Assembly: GCA_017478685.1 (NCBI GenBank)
Contig: JAFVDC010000067.1
Span: 1-13,150 of the forward strand
Length of the DNA: 13,150 nt
Direction of reading: 5' to 3'
Source of the DNA: Bacteroidales bacterium
GTDB lineage: Bacteria; Bacteroidota; Bacteroidia; Bacteroidales; UBA932
In this document: positions 6,528 through 12,378 of the stretch, piece by piece
How the letters are laid out: each line of letters opens with the position of its first letter
How positions within the stretch are numbered: position 1 is the stretch's first letter
Made by a program: the position numbers and the translations under genes
Notes under the pieces: generated by a model
What the model was told of the DNA's origin: nothing
What the model saw: the letters and a program-made list of their open reading frames with translations, nothing else
Database searches by the model: none

Positions 6528-8165
6528 TTAGAATTCGTAGCCGGCAAATTCGATGTCCTTGGCGGCCCTTTCCTTAAGGTCGTTGTTGCGGAAGGCCCTT
6601 TCGAGGTTCTTCTTAACGCCTTCGGCATCTCCCTGACGGGCGCTCACGATGGCCTTGAGGTACCATACCTTGGGATCTCCGCAGTGTGCGGTCTTGAGGG
6701 CGGTGTCAAGCTGGTCTGTGAGGATGTATGCGAGGACGCTGTTGTGGCAGCAGCCCTTGGGGTCCTTGAGCACCTGGACGGCTTCGTCGTACTGGCCGGT
6801 GAGGATGAGGACGGTGCCGAGGTTGGCCTTGGCCTCATCTGTGGTGGACTTGCGGAAGCAGTCTTCTGCGGTAGCGAGGTCGTCTTTACGGAGTGCGAGC
6901 ACGCCGATTGCGTTGACAACGTCTTCGTCACCGCTCTTTACCTTTGCGAGTTCGGCTTCGGCCTTGCTGTTCTTGCCCTGATTGAGGTAGAGGACTGCAA
7001 GGTTGTACTGGGCACGGTCTGAGCCGAATTTGTCGATGGCCTTGCGGTAGATCTTTTCCTTCTGGGCGTCGTCCTTTACAACGGAGGCAACCCTAAGGAG
7101 GGCTTCTTCGTCAAGGACGGATTCGTTGTTCTCAAGGAGTTCCACCAGTTCTTCGTTGGTGTAGTTCTTATATTCCACGTTTGCGATGAGGCGGGCGCGG
7201 CGGAGTTCAGGCAGGACCTCGCCTTTGAGGGCGGTGTACACCTGGGACATGTTCTTGATTTCGTTTTCACGGACTGCGGGATCCGAGTACATGGAAAGGA
7301 CGCGGAGGATGAGTTCCTTGTCTTCGATGTTGCTTTCCGAGACAAGCTGCTGGAAGCCTTCCCAGTCTTCACCGACGCTCTTTACCTCGGGGGCTGCGGC
7401 GCCCTTGTCCTTGGTAACCTTGTTCCAGGCCTTGAGGGCGCTGTCTCCGCGGTTGCCGGAGAGCTTGTTGTTGAGGTCTGCGCCGCCTTCGGGGGAGGCG
7501 TAGGCAACAATTTCAGTGCTGGTGATGGTGGAGCGTTCGTCGGCCTGGACAGCCTCGAGGGCGGCCACGAAGTCTTTCACGGAGTTGCCCTTAAGCTCTG
7601 AGGAACGGACGTCGGAGCTGTTTACAAGGTACTTGATCTGGCCTTCCGTGGTGCTGGAGAGGGTTTCCTGGTAGTTGTCGGCCTTGTAGGCGACGTTGCC
7701 GGCACGCTTTACGAGCATGTAGGTGGTATTGGCGCCGTCTGCCACTTTCTTGGAGGGAAGGTCTATGGACTTCTTGCCGGCGATTACTTTGCCGCGAAGC
7801 TCAAGATAGCTCTTCTCCATGCCCTCAACGTAGTCGAAGTGCACTTTTTCAGTTACTTTCTGGCCGTCGGAGGAAACTACCTTGTAGTTGTCCTTCACGC
7901 TTTCTCCCTGATACTTGAAGGGCTTCATGGCAGCCTCGCCGCCTTCATAAACGATGACGGGAGTGACCTCCAGGATAACCTTGGAGTTGAAGTAGTCCTT
8001 GGGGTAGGTTACGGAAACGGTGGCATCAATGGCGCCATTCACCACCTCAAGTACCTGAGGGGTGCATTCTACCGTTACGTTTTCGGCCATCTTGGCCATT
8101 TTTTCCGGGGATGCGCAGGATGCCAGGATGGCTGCTGCAGCAAGAAAAACTGAAATCTTTTTCAT
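6528..8165 (-). CDS. Lipoprotein with OmpA-like motif and TPR repeats
   Basis: This 545-residue lipoprotein starts with ATG at 8165 and has the lipobox Leu-Ala-Ser-Cys (Cys17). Residues about 30-160 look like beta-rich, Ig-like or repeat strands. Residues about 175-255 hold an OmpA-like peptidoglycan-binding motif: a beta strand (TEIVAYASPEGG) followed by ADLNNKLSGNRGDSALKAW, which resembles the family's ASPEG-N-LS-R-A pattern. The C-terminal third (about 365-530) consists of TPR-type helical pairs such as AQYNLAVLYLNQGKNSKAEAELAKV and ANLGTVLILTGQYDEAVQVL, with two adjacent cysteines in KGCCHNS. It would sit in the periplasm on the outer membrane, bound to peptidoglycan, with the TPR part free for partners. 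It leads the operon with the LytTR regulator and symporter and has its own promoter. A role as envelope scaffold or stress sensor is inference. Confidence 0.82.
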   Translation of the reverse strand: MKKISVFLAAAAILASCASPEKMAKMAENVTVECTPQVLEVVNGAIDATVSVTYPKDYFNSKVILEVTPVIVYEGGEAAMKPFKYQGESVKDNYKVVSSDGQKVTEKVHFDYVEGMEKSYLELRGKVIAGKKSIDLPSKKVADGANTTYMLVKRAGNVAYKADNYQETLSSTTEGQIKYLVNSSDVRSSELKGNSVKDFVAALEAVQADERSTITSTEIVAYASPEGGADLNNKLSGNRGDSALKAWNKVTKDKGAAAPEVKSVGEDWEGFQQLVSESNIEDKELILRVLSMYSDPAVRENEIKNMSQVYTALKGEVLPELRRARLIANVEYKNYTNEELVELLENNESVLDEEALLRVASVVKDDAQKEKIYRKAIDKFGSDRAQYNLAVLYLNQGKNSKAEAELAKVKSGDEDVVNAIGVLALRKDDLATAEDCFRKSTTDEAKANLGTVLILTGQYDEAVQVLKDPKGCCHNSVLAYILTDQLDTALKTAHCGDPKVWYLKAIVSARQGDAEGVKKNLERAFRNNDLKERAAKDIEFAGYEF

Positions 8166-8195
8166 ATGGATACTGTGGTTTTTGTTCCGATTTCA

Positions 8196-8226
8196 CAAAT
8201 ATAATAAAAAAACGGCGTGCCGCAAA
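8196..8226 (-). promoter_or_regulatory. Bacteroidetes-type promoter for the OmpA/TPR-LytTR-symporter operon
   Basis: On the minus strand TTTG (8226-8223) is followed after exactly 19 nt by TATATTTG (8203-8196), a full match to the Bacteroidetes consensus TTTG-N19-21-TAnnTTTG. The -7 box is 30 nt upstream of the ATG at 8165, giving an expected 5' leader of about 20-25 nt. The -33 TTTG coincides with the loop of the secG terminator. Confidence 0.75.
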
Positions 8227-8238
8227 GCACACCGTTTT
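8206..8238 (-). terminator. Intrinsic terminator of the tonB-secG operon
   Basis: On the minus strand AAAACGGTGTGC pairs with GCACGCCGTTTT (12 bp, one U-G wobble) around the loop TTTGCG, followed by a T run (TTTTTTTATTATA counting the stem's last bases). It lies 18 nt after the secG stop codon at 8257. A strong, well-formed rho-independent terminator. Confidence 0.88.
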
Positions 8239-8256
8239 AATTTCTTCAGGAAAAAA

Positions 8257-8616
8257 TTACTGCTCAGGATTCTCTTCGGGGTTCTCCTGGGTTACGGGGA
8301 ACTCTGCTGCGGCAGCTTCCTGCTGGGCGTCGGCCTGGTTCATGATCTCCGAGCTGATGGAATCGTTGGCGCCACGCTGGGTGCCTCCACGGCCCACGAA
8401 CACGGTGATGATGGAGAGAACCAGAATGAAGGCTACAAGGTACCAGGTGGCCTTTTCAAGGATGGTTGCTGTCTGGCGTACGCCAAGAGCCTGGTTTGCG
8501 GATGTGAAGTTGGTTGCGAGACCGCCGTCCTTGCCGTTCTGAAGGAGGACGACTGCAATTAAAAGGATGGCTGCAATGATAATGAGGACAACCAAAACTG
8601 TAAATGCTGCGTTCAT
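8257..8616 (-). CDS. secG: Preprotein translocase subunit SecG
   Basis: This 119-residue inner-membrane protein is the small auxiliary subunit of the SecYEG channel, which helps SecA-driven protein export. Two TM helices (about 5-24 and 57-75) flank the conserved cytoplasmic loop VVLLQNGKDGGLATNFTSANQALGVRQTATILEKATW, which carries the family's LLQ-x-GKGGGL-like and G-x-R-x-x-x-x-LE-K-x-T features. The tail after residue 80 is Gln/Glu/Ala-rich and variable, as is usual in Bacteroidetes. It starts with ATG at 8616, 13 nt after the TPR-like gene, and is the last gene before the terminator. Confidence 0.95.
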   Translation of the reverse strand: MNAAFTVLVVLIIIAAILLIAVVLLQNGKDGGLATNFTSANQALGVRQTATILEKATWYLVAFILVLSIITVFVGRGGTQRGANDSISSEIMNQADAQQEAAAAEFPVTQENPEENPEQ

Positions 8617-8629
8617 ATGTTGTTACTTT

Positions 8630-9214
8630 TTATGTCAGATTGTCAATAAGGGATGCAAAGTAAGCACTTTTTTCCGGAAATTCCAAAATCAGGCGGGAAT
8701 AAATGCGTCTTGCCTCCTGGGTGCGCCCCTGTTCGGCAAAAATCCTTGCAAGAGTTTCTGTTGCAAAGTTCTCCGCGATGTCAGAGGTGTCGGTGTCGTC
8801 GTCTGCGGTGGTGGAGGACTTGAAGGCGAACCTGGAGAAGATGTTGTCCCCGTTTTCCTTTACGTTGTCGTACTGTGCCTGGGAGAAGTAGTCTCCGCCC
8901 ACAACCCTTACCTGATGCTCTCCTTCCGGGCTGGCCGAAGAGGGCTCCAGGAAGGACGCCAGGAGCGCGCCAAGGTCTTTGTCGGAGAAGTCCGAACTGG
9001 CCCTCCGGCGGGCAAGGCGTGCCATCACAAGGCGGTTGGAAACGTACAGGGCGCCGTCGGCGTACTGCTTCTCTCCCCAGCTGTCGCCTCCAAGCTTGGA
9101 CATCCTTCGGCCAAGCTCCACATGCGCAGCCCCATACCAGGGGTACAGGTTCACTACGCCCGTGAGTTCGTCAAGCGTAAGGGTGCGGAGGTCTATGTAT
9201 GAAGAACTTACCAT
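8630..9214 (-). CDS. Conserved TPR-like protein between lptE and secG
   Basis: The product of 194 residues has no signal peptide, so it is probably cytoplasmic. The N-terminus (DLRTLTLDELTGVVNLYPWYGAAHVELGRRMSKLG) and the C-terminus (ETLARIFAEQGRTQEARRIYSRLILEFPEKSAYFASLID) read as single TPR-like helical pairs. They are separated by a polar, Asp/Ser/Thr-rich middle that is probably disordered. As far as I know, Bacteroidetes often keep such a TPR protein between lptE and secG; its function is not established. Its ATG at 9214 lies inside the end of lptE (7-nt overlap), which points to translational coupling, and a 13-nt gap leads to secG. A role as an assembly partner in export or LPS transport is possible from context only. 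Confidence 0.8.
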   Translation of the reverse strand: MVSSSYIDLRTLTLDELTGVVNLYPWYGAAHVELGRRMSKLGGDSWGEKQYADGALYVSNRLVMARLARRRASSDFSDKDLGALLASFLEPSSASPEGEHQVRVVGGDYFSQAQYDNVKENGDNIFSRFAFKSSTTADDDTDTSDIAENFATETLARIFAEQGRTQEARRIYSRLILEFPEKSAYFASLIDNLT

Positions 9215-9717
9215 TGGGCCACTGTTGCATTGAATATGTCTTCCACCAGCTTTTCAATTATGGTCTCGCAGAGACCGGACTCCACGGCGTCCAGGGACAG
9301 GGTGGCGTCAAAGTCTTCGTAGGCCGAAAAGTTGTTGGAGACGTCGTCTTCGGGGTATTTCTTGTTGGAGAACTCTATCTTCACCGTCACGGTGAGGCGG
9401 TTTTGGGACGCCATTTCGTTGGCGGTGACGGCGGTTGCCTTTACGTCGTAGCCGGTGACGGTGCACACAAGTTCAAGGTCTCCGTCTACATCCACTTCCT
9501 CCAGGCTGGTGAGCTTGCGGTATTTCTCCTTGAGGGCCTCGGTGAGGTCGTTGGCAAGGGAAGGGTTCACCCGCAGGGCCGTGTATTCCACATAGGGGAT
9601 GGTGATTGTTTTTACATCCGGCTGTATGGAAGTGCCTGAGAAAGAGTAAATTCCACAGGAGGACACAAGACATCCGACGAGGCCGGCAATGACAATGTAT
9701 GAAAACAGTTTTCTCAT
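9208..9717 (-). CDS. lptE: LPS-assembly lipoprotein LptE
   Basis: This 169-residue outer-membrane lipoprotein should plug and support the LptD barrel, which inserts lipopolysaccharide into the outer leaflet. The signal peptide ends Val-Ser-Ser-Cys (Cys21) and is followed by the Bacteroidetes LptE hallmark GIYSFSGTSIQPDVKTITIP. Then come a helix and strands typical of the fold (LANDLTEALKEKYRKLTSLEEV, LELVCTVTGYDV, and the later RLTVTVKIEFSN). Length fits the family. The ATG at 9717 overlaps the stop of the sigma-54-type activator gene (ATGA, 4 nt), and its own end overlaps the next gene by 7 nt, so it is embedded in a tightly coupled operon. Confidence 0.9.
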   Translation of the reverse strand: MRKLFSYIVIAGLVGCLVSSCGIYSFSGTSIQPDVKTITIPYVEYTALRVNPSLANDLTEALKEKYRKLTSLEEVDVDGDLELVCTVTGYDVKATAVTANEMASQNRLTVTVKIEFSNKKYPEDDVSNNFSAYEDFDATLSLDAVESGLCETIIEKLVEDIFNATVAQW

Positions 9718-10922
9718 TTCTTGCGGTATTCTTCCGGGAGTTTACGATAAAGGGTGCGCTCGCTCATGCCAAGTTCCTCGGCGGCCTTCTTGCGGTTGCC
9801 ATGGTACTTTTCCAGCGCCTGGCGGATAAGTTCCTCTTCCGTGCGGCGAACACTCAGGGAATGTTCCACGGGAGTTTCGGCCTGCGGCTGAAAATCTTCC
9901 TGCTCCTGCCATTCGGCCTCTTCCTCCACTGCGGGCTCGGGCTGATGGACGGGGAGTTCCCGGCGGTCCAGACGGGCCTTGAGGGCATCCACTTCCTGTT
10001 TTATGTCAAGGATGGCCTTGAAGATGGCCTGGCGCTCTTCGGCATTGAAGGCGCTGCCCTGGGAGGTTTGCCGGCTGGCCGAAGAGGCGTCGTAGAGCAC
10101 CGGGATGGGCTCGCCTTCCTCAAGGGGCATGAAGGGCTGCAATTCTGCGGCCGAAAGTTCAATGCGCTGGAGGGTGGGGGTGACCTTTGTGGACAGCTGG
10201 GCGGTGAGGGACTGGGTGAAGCCCTGGAGCTGGCGGATGTTTCCGGGCCAGCGGTACTGCTCCAGAAGCCTTATGGCGTCCGGTTTCAGGCTTATCTTGC
10301 ACATTCCGTTTACCTCGGAGAAGTCCGATGTGAATTTGCGGAAGAGAAGATAAATGTCTCCGTGGCGGTCCCTCAGGGGAGGGATGCGGATTTGTGCGGC
10401 CGAAAGGCGGAAATAGAGGTCTTCCCTGAATTTTCCGCGCTTGACGGCCTCGTAGAGGTGGACGTTTGTTGCCGCCACTATCCTCACGTCCGTGTGCTCC
10501 ACCTTGTTGGAACCCACCTTCCTGTATTCCCCGCTTTGGAGAACGCGAAGGAGGAGAGCTTGGCTCTCAAGTGGGAGTTCGGCTATCTCGTCAAGGAAAA
10601 GGGTTCCGCCGTCGGACTCTTCAAAATAGCCCTTGCGGGTATCCGTTGCACCGGTAAAGGAGCCTTTGACATGGCCGAAAAGCTCTGAATTCACAAGCTC
10701 TTTGGGAAGGGCGCCGCAGTTTACCACAAAGAAAGGTTTCTGCCTTCTTGGGGAAAACTGATGGATGATGCGGGCGAAGTTTTCCTTGCCCACACCACTT
10801 TCTCCCTGTATGAGAACACTGAGACCGGTGGGAGCGAACTTCACAGCGGTCTCAAGTGCGTCATTCAGAGCGGCATCATTACCTATGATGTCGTATTTGT
10901 TTTTTAAAGCCTGTAAATCCAC
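9714..10922 (-). CDS. Sigma-54-dependent AAA+ transcriptional activator with Fis-type HTH
   Basis: This 402-residue bacterial enhancer-binding protein uses ATP hydrolysis to open promoters held by RNA polymerase with sigma-54. The AAA+ domain spans about residues 12-245. It has Walker A GESGVGKE (40-47), the sigma-54 contact loop as GSFTGA (87-92, a Ser replacing the usual first Ala of GAFTGA), Walker B GGTLFLDE (105-112), sensor I AATN (150-153) and the segment FREDLYFRLS carrying the arginine-finger region. The RWPGNIRQL sensor II motif follows. A Glu/Gln-rich linker (about 260-360) leads to a Fis-type HTH near 365-395 (NRKKAAEELGMSERTLYRKL). There is no N-terminal receiver, PAS or GAF domain, so the input may come from a partner or from expression level. 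Translation starts at GTG 10922 with AGAGAAAG just upstream, 6 nt after tonB. Target genes cannot be read here; no clear sigma-54 promoter was seen in the window. Confidence 0.93.
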   Translation of the reverse strand: MDLQALKNKYDIIGNDAALNDALETAVKFAPTGLSVLIQGESGVGKENFARIIHQFSPRRQKPFFVVNCGALPKELVNSELFGHVKGSFTGATDTRKGYFEESDGGTLFLDEIAELPLESQALLLRVLQSGEYRKVGSNKVEHTDVRIVAATNVHLYEAVKRGKFREDLYFRLSAAQIRIPPLRDRHGDIYLLFRKFTSDFSEVNGMCKISLKPDAIRLLEQYRWPGNIRQLQGFTQSLTAQLSTKVTPTLQRIELSAAELQPFMPLEEGEPIPVLYDASSASRQTSQGSAFNAEERQAIFKAILDIKQEVDALKARLDRRELPVHQPEPAVEEEAEWQEQEDFQPQAETPVEHSLSVRRTEEELIRQALEKYHGNRKKAAEELGMSERTLYRKLPEEYRKK

Positions 10923-10928
10923 TTTCTC

Positions 10929-11624
10929 TTAGCGGAGCTGGAAGATTACGGGGAAGGTGTAGGTAACCTTAACTGCGCGGTCACGCTGCTTTCCGGGTTT
11001 CCATTTGGGGGAGCTGGACACAACGCGGACAGCCTCCTTGTCAAGGGACTCGTCAACGCCACGGAGAACCTTCACGTTGGTTACGCGGCCGTCGGCCTCT
11101 ACGGTGAACTGCAGGGTAACACGGCCCTGAACACCGTTTTCCTTTGCGATCTCAGGGTAGACAAGGCGGGAGTTGACCCACTTTGAGAACTCGTTGGCGT
11201 CTCCGCCGTTGAAGGAAGGCTTCTGCTCAACCAGCTGGAAAGGAATGGCTTCCTCTTCAACGGCTTCTTCCTCAACTTCGGCCTCCTGGTAGTCCATGAT
11301 GTCAACGCCAAGGTTTGCGTCGTCTTCAGTGTTGATGAAGAGGTCGTCCTCGAGCTGGATGTCGTCTTCAACGATGTCGATCTGGTCCGAGAGGACGGGG
11401 ATCTGGGGAGCCTCCGGCGGGGGCGGGGGAAGCTCGTTCTGGATTGCGATCATCTCCTCTTCTACAAGAACCTGGGTGGTGTCCTCGAGGACGGCCACGC
11501 TCTTTTCACGGGAAGAGAAGTTGAAAGCGAAATACACAATGCCAAGGGCGACCACCAGGCCGATCTCGGTGAGGAGCAGTCTCTTGTTTTCGAGGCTTGC
11601 TTTGGGTGATTTCTTAACTTCCAT
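10929..11624 (-). CDS. tonB: TonB energy transducer
   Basis: This 231-residue protein passes proton-motive energy from ExbB/ExbD to TonB-dependent outer-membrane receptors (including SusC types). A short basic N-terminus and one TM helix (about 20-36) come first. A Pro stretch (LPPPPPEAPQIP) and an unusually acidic periplasmic linker (about 80-140, dense in Glu and Asp) follow. The TonB C-terminal domain (about 150-231) has the Bacteroidetes marks EQKPSFNGGDA, VNSRLVYPEIAKENGVQGRVTLQFTVEADGRVTNVKVLRG and the end SSPKWKPGKQRDRAVKVTYTFPVIFQLR. The linker is the Bacteroidetes form rather than the Pro-Lys type of Proteobacteria. ATG at 11624; a -7 box lies 33 nt upstream, so tonB is probably the first gene of the operon leading to secG. 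Confidence 0.95.
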   Translation of the reverse strand: MEVKKSPKASLENKRLLLTEIGLVVALGIVYFAFNFSSREKSVAVLEDTTQVLVEEEMIAIQNELPPPPPEAPQIPVLSDQIDIVEDDIQLEDDLFINTEDDANLGVDIMDYQEAEVEEEAVEEEAIPFQLVEQKPSFNGGDANEFSKWVNSRLVYPEIAKENGVQGRVTLQFTVEADGRVTNVKVLRGVDESLDKEAVRVVSSSPKWKPGKQRDRAVKVTYTFPVIFQLR

Positions 11625-11657
11625 GACTGTATGATTTTAGTTGATATTTTTCTGATA

Positions 11658-11665
11658 CAAAGGTA
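11658..11665 (-). promoter_or_regulatory. Candidate promoter -7 box for the tonB operon
   Basis: The minus strand reads TACCTTTG, an exact match to TAnnTTTG, 33 nt upstream of the tonB ATG at 11624. A T-rich run ending in TTTG lies 15 nt further upstream (11684-11681), closer than the usual 19-21 nt; a T-tract register at 11685-11688 fits the spacing without the G. The same T-tract is the tail of the upstream terminator. Confidence 0.55.
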
Positions 11666-11681
11666 AGGACGATTATTTTGC

Positions 11682-11718
11682 AAAAAAAATTTTGCGCCCG
11701 CGAAAATCTCGCAGGCGC
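11682..11718 (-). terminator. Intrinsic terminator after the glyS-HTH pair
   Basis: On the minus strand GCGCCTGCGA pairs with TCGCGGGCGC (10 bp, one U-G wobble) around a 5-nt loop, then AAAA and eight T residues follow. It is about 110 nt after the stop of the membrane HTH gene and 58 nt before the tonB ATG, so it separates the two transcripts. Confidence 0.7.
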
Positions 11719-11826
11719 AGTTTTGCAAGTATTTGATTTTCAGGCGTTTAATTTTTTGGCGTTTTGAGAAAATCTCGCAAAGTTGTTGAATCACGTCGAA
11801 AACCCTTACTTTTTGGTTGTTTTCAA

Positions 11827-12372
11827 CTATTTCTCCAAAACGGCCAATAGCAGTGCTCTGTGCGTTGTATCAGACTGCTTTATGCGCTCTTTAAGCCGAT
11901 AAAGCCTGTTGTAAACATAGGGTTTGTCCTTCTCCAGAAGCGTGGAAATGGTGGTGGAAGAAAGCCCGGACGCCGTGAACATGTAAAGGAGATAATCCTC
12001 TTCTTTCCATGTAGGAAAAACCGCACGCAGCTTTGTCATGACGTCGTCGTATCGGGCGTTCAGGGACTGCTCCATCGACCGCTGGACGGAGGGGTCCGAG
12101 CGGAGTCCCTTGACAATGGCGTCCACCTCTTTCAGGATCCGTGGCTGGAGGTTTTCCGTACCTTCATATATATAGTACTGCTCGCAGAGCCGCTCCAGGG
12201 TCTCGAAGGATTTTTTGTCGGCCGAACGCTTGAGGTCTTCGGCCAGGGCGAGGAGGCGCTCCGACTCCTGACGCTGTTCCAGGAGCTGCTTCTCCAGCTG
12301 TGCCTTCCTGGCCCAGAAATACAGGACCAGGGTGGCAAGCACAGCGGTTATGAAAAGCAGCAGGGCGCCCAT
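11827..12372 (-). CDS. Membrane-anchored coiled-coil protein with LuxR-like HTH
   Basis: The 181-residue product has one N-terminal TM helix (about 3-19) followed by a charged coiled coil (about 21-60; ARKAQLEKQLLEQRQESERLLALAEDLKR). The C-terminal domain (about 105-181) matches the winged or LuxR-like HTH found at the end of larger Bacteroidetes TPR sensor proteins: YDDVMTKLRAVFPTWKEEDYLLYMFTASGLSSTTISTLLEKDKPYVYNRLYRLKERI. In those relatives a periplasmic TPR array precedes the TM helix; here it is absent, so this is a reduced form lacking an obvious sensor. It starts at ATG 12372, 6 nt after the glyS stop, so it is very likely cotranscribed. The DNA target and the signal are unknown; the HTH could also serve in protein contacts. 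Confidence 0.7.
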   Translation of the reverse strand: MGALLLFITAVLATLVLYFWARKAQLEKQLLEQRQESERLLALAEDLKRSADKKSFETLERLCEQYYIYEGTENLQPRILKEVDAIVKGLRSDPSVQRSMEQSLNARYDDVMTKLRAVFPTWKEEDYLLYMFTASGLSSTTISTLLEKDKPYVYNRLYRLKERIKQSDTTHRALLLAVLEK

Positions 12373-12378
12373 GAGCTG

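Noticed and set aside
5871..7022. 383-codon open frame on the plus strand
   Set aside because: It runs antisense across the LytTR gene and the OmpA/TPR lipoprotein, both with clear domains. The sense genes avoid codons that would give stops on the other strand, which leaves long open antisense frames. It shows no recognisable domain.
11462..11794. 110-codon minus-strand frame upstream of and overlapping tonB
   Set aside because: It runs through the terminator hairpin and into the tonB gene in another frame, is Lys/Ile/Cys-rich as expected of random AT-rich DNA, and has no credible start signal.
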